From NCBI GenBank assembly GCA_046760105.1, contig JBHIDJ010000078.1, positions 1-14,684 of the forward strand: a stretch of DNA of 14,684 nucleotides. The letters run 5' to 3'. The notes beneath the pieces were generated by a model. That model saw nothing but the letters and a program-made list of their open reading frames with translations. It was not told where the DNA came from and ran no database searches. The DNA is from JBHIDJ01 sp046760105. GTDB lineage: Bacteria; Pseudomonadota; Gammaproteobacteria; Acidiferrobacterales; SPGG2. Positions within the stretch are counted from its first letter, which is position 1. Every line of letters starts with the position of its first letter. The position numbers were made by a program, and so were the translations under genes. Of this stretch, positions 14,597 through 14,684 are shown piece by piece.

Positions 14597-14684
14597 ATGG
14601 CACCACCCCTATTGAGCGTGGAGGGCTTGAAGACTTGGTTTGAGACCGAGGAGGGGACGGTACGGGCGGTCGATGGTGTCTCAT
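14597..14684 (+). CDS. ABC transporter ATP-binding protein, truncated by the window end
   Basis: Only the first 29 residues are visible: MAPPLLSVEGLKTWF, then a glutamate-rich turn and GTVRAVDGVS. This is the standard opening of OppD/DppD-type ATPases, where xLxVxxLxxxFxTxxGxxxAVxxVS precedes Walker A, which is not reached. The ATG is six bases after the permease stop, and AGGA (14589-14592), overlapping that stop, lies four bases upstream. It should energise the transporter encoded upstream; a second ATPase (OppF type) or a fused double ATPase is expected beyond the edge. Confidence 0.85.
   Translation, partial: MAPPLLSVEGLKTWFETEEGTVRAVDGVS

Overview
The window is a conserved gammaproteobacterial chromosomal block. 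The order is tRNA-Lys, tRNA-Leu, tig, clpP, clpX, lon, tRNA-Val, tRNA-Asp, ppiD, then fabI on the opposite strand, then an Opp/Yej-type ABC transporter operon that runs off the right edge. The order tig-clpP-clpX-lon-(hupB)-ppiD is a familiar gammaproteobacterial arrangement, and the proteins resemble E. coli homologues over their full length. All tRNA genes carry an encoded CCA end. I cannot name the genus from the sequence. The window looks like core genome, with no insertion sequence, phage gene, CRISPR array or toxin module.

Positions 1-530 hold a 5'-truncated tRNA-Lys(CTT) with a strong intrinsic terminator, a spacer with one plausible promoter, tRNA-Leu(TAG), and a 14-bp perfect palindrome. 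I see no gene in 99-286. Positions 531-6560 form a protein quality-control cluster. Trigger factor catches nascent chains at the ribosome, ClpP and ClpX form the ClpXP protease, and Lon is the second ATP-dependent protease. A clear terminator separates clpX from lon. Lon has its own promoter region, with a sigma-32-like (heat-shock) element and an 8-bp inverted repeat at the predicted transcription start.

Positions 6561-7123 carry tRNA-Val(TAC) and tRNA-Asp(GTC). The spacer between them is filled at both ends by degenerate heptamer repeats in inverted orientation, the least explained structure here. The hupB gene usually found between lon and ppiD is absent. Positions 7124-9016 encode PpiD, an inner-membrane periplasmic folding factor. 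Convergent to it is fabI (9034-9834, minus strand), the enoyl-ACP reductase of fatty acid synthesis.

Positions 9835-10021 are a divergent control region. From 10022 to the end lie a family 5 solute-binding protein, two inner-membrane permeases and the first 29 codons of an ATPase. They are tightly packed (4-bp overlap, then 25 and 6 bases) and should act as one importer of peptide-like solutes. Two members are unusual: the binding protein appears tethered to the membrane by a C-terminal helix, and the second permease is about 150 residues longer than usual, with about three extra membrane segments. No clearly new system is present; the best leads are the heptamer element, the lon control region and the architecture of this transporter.
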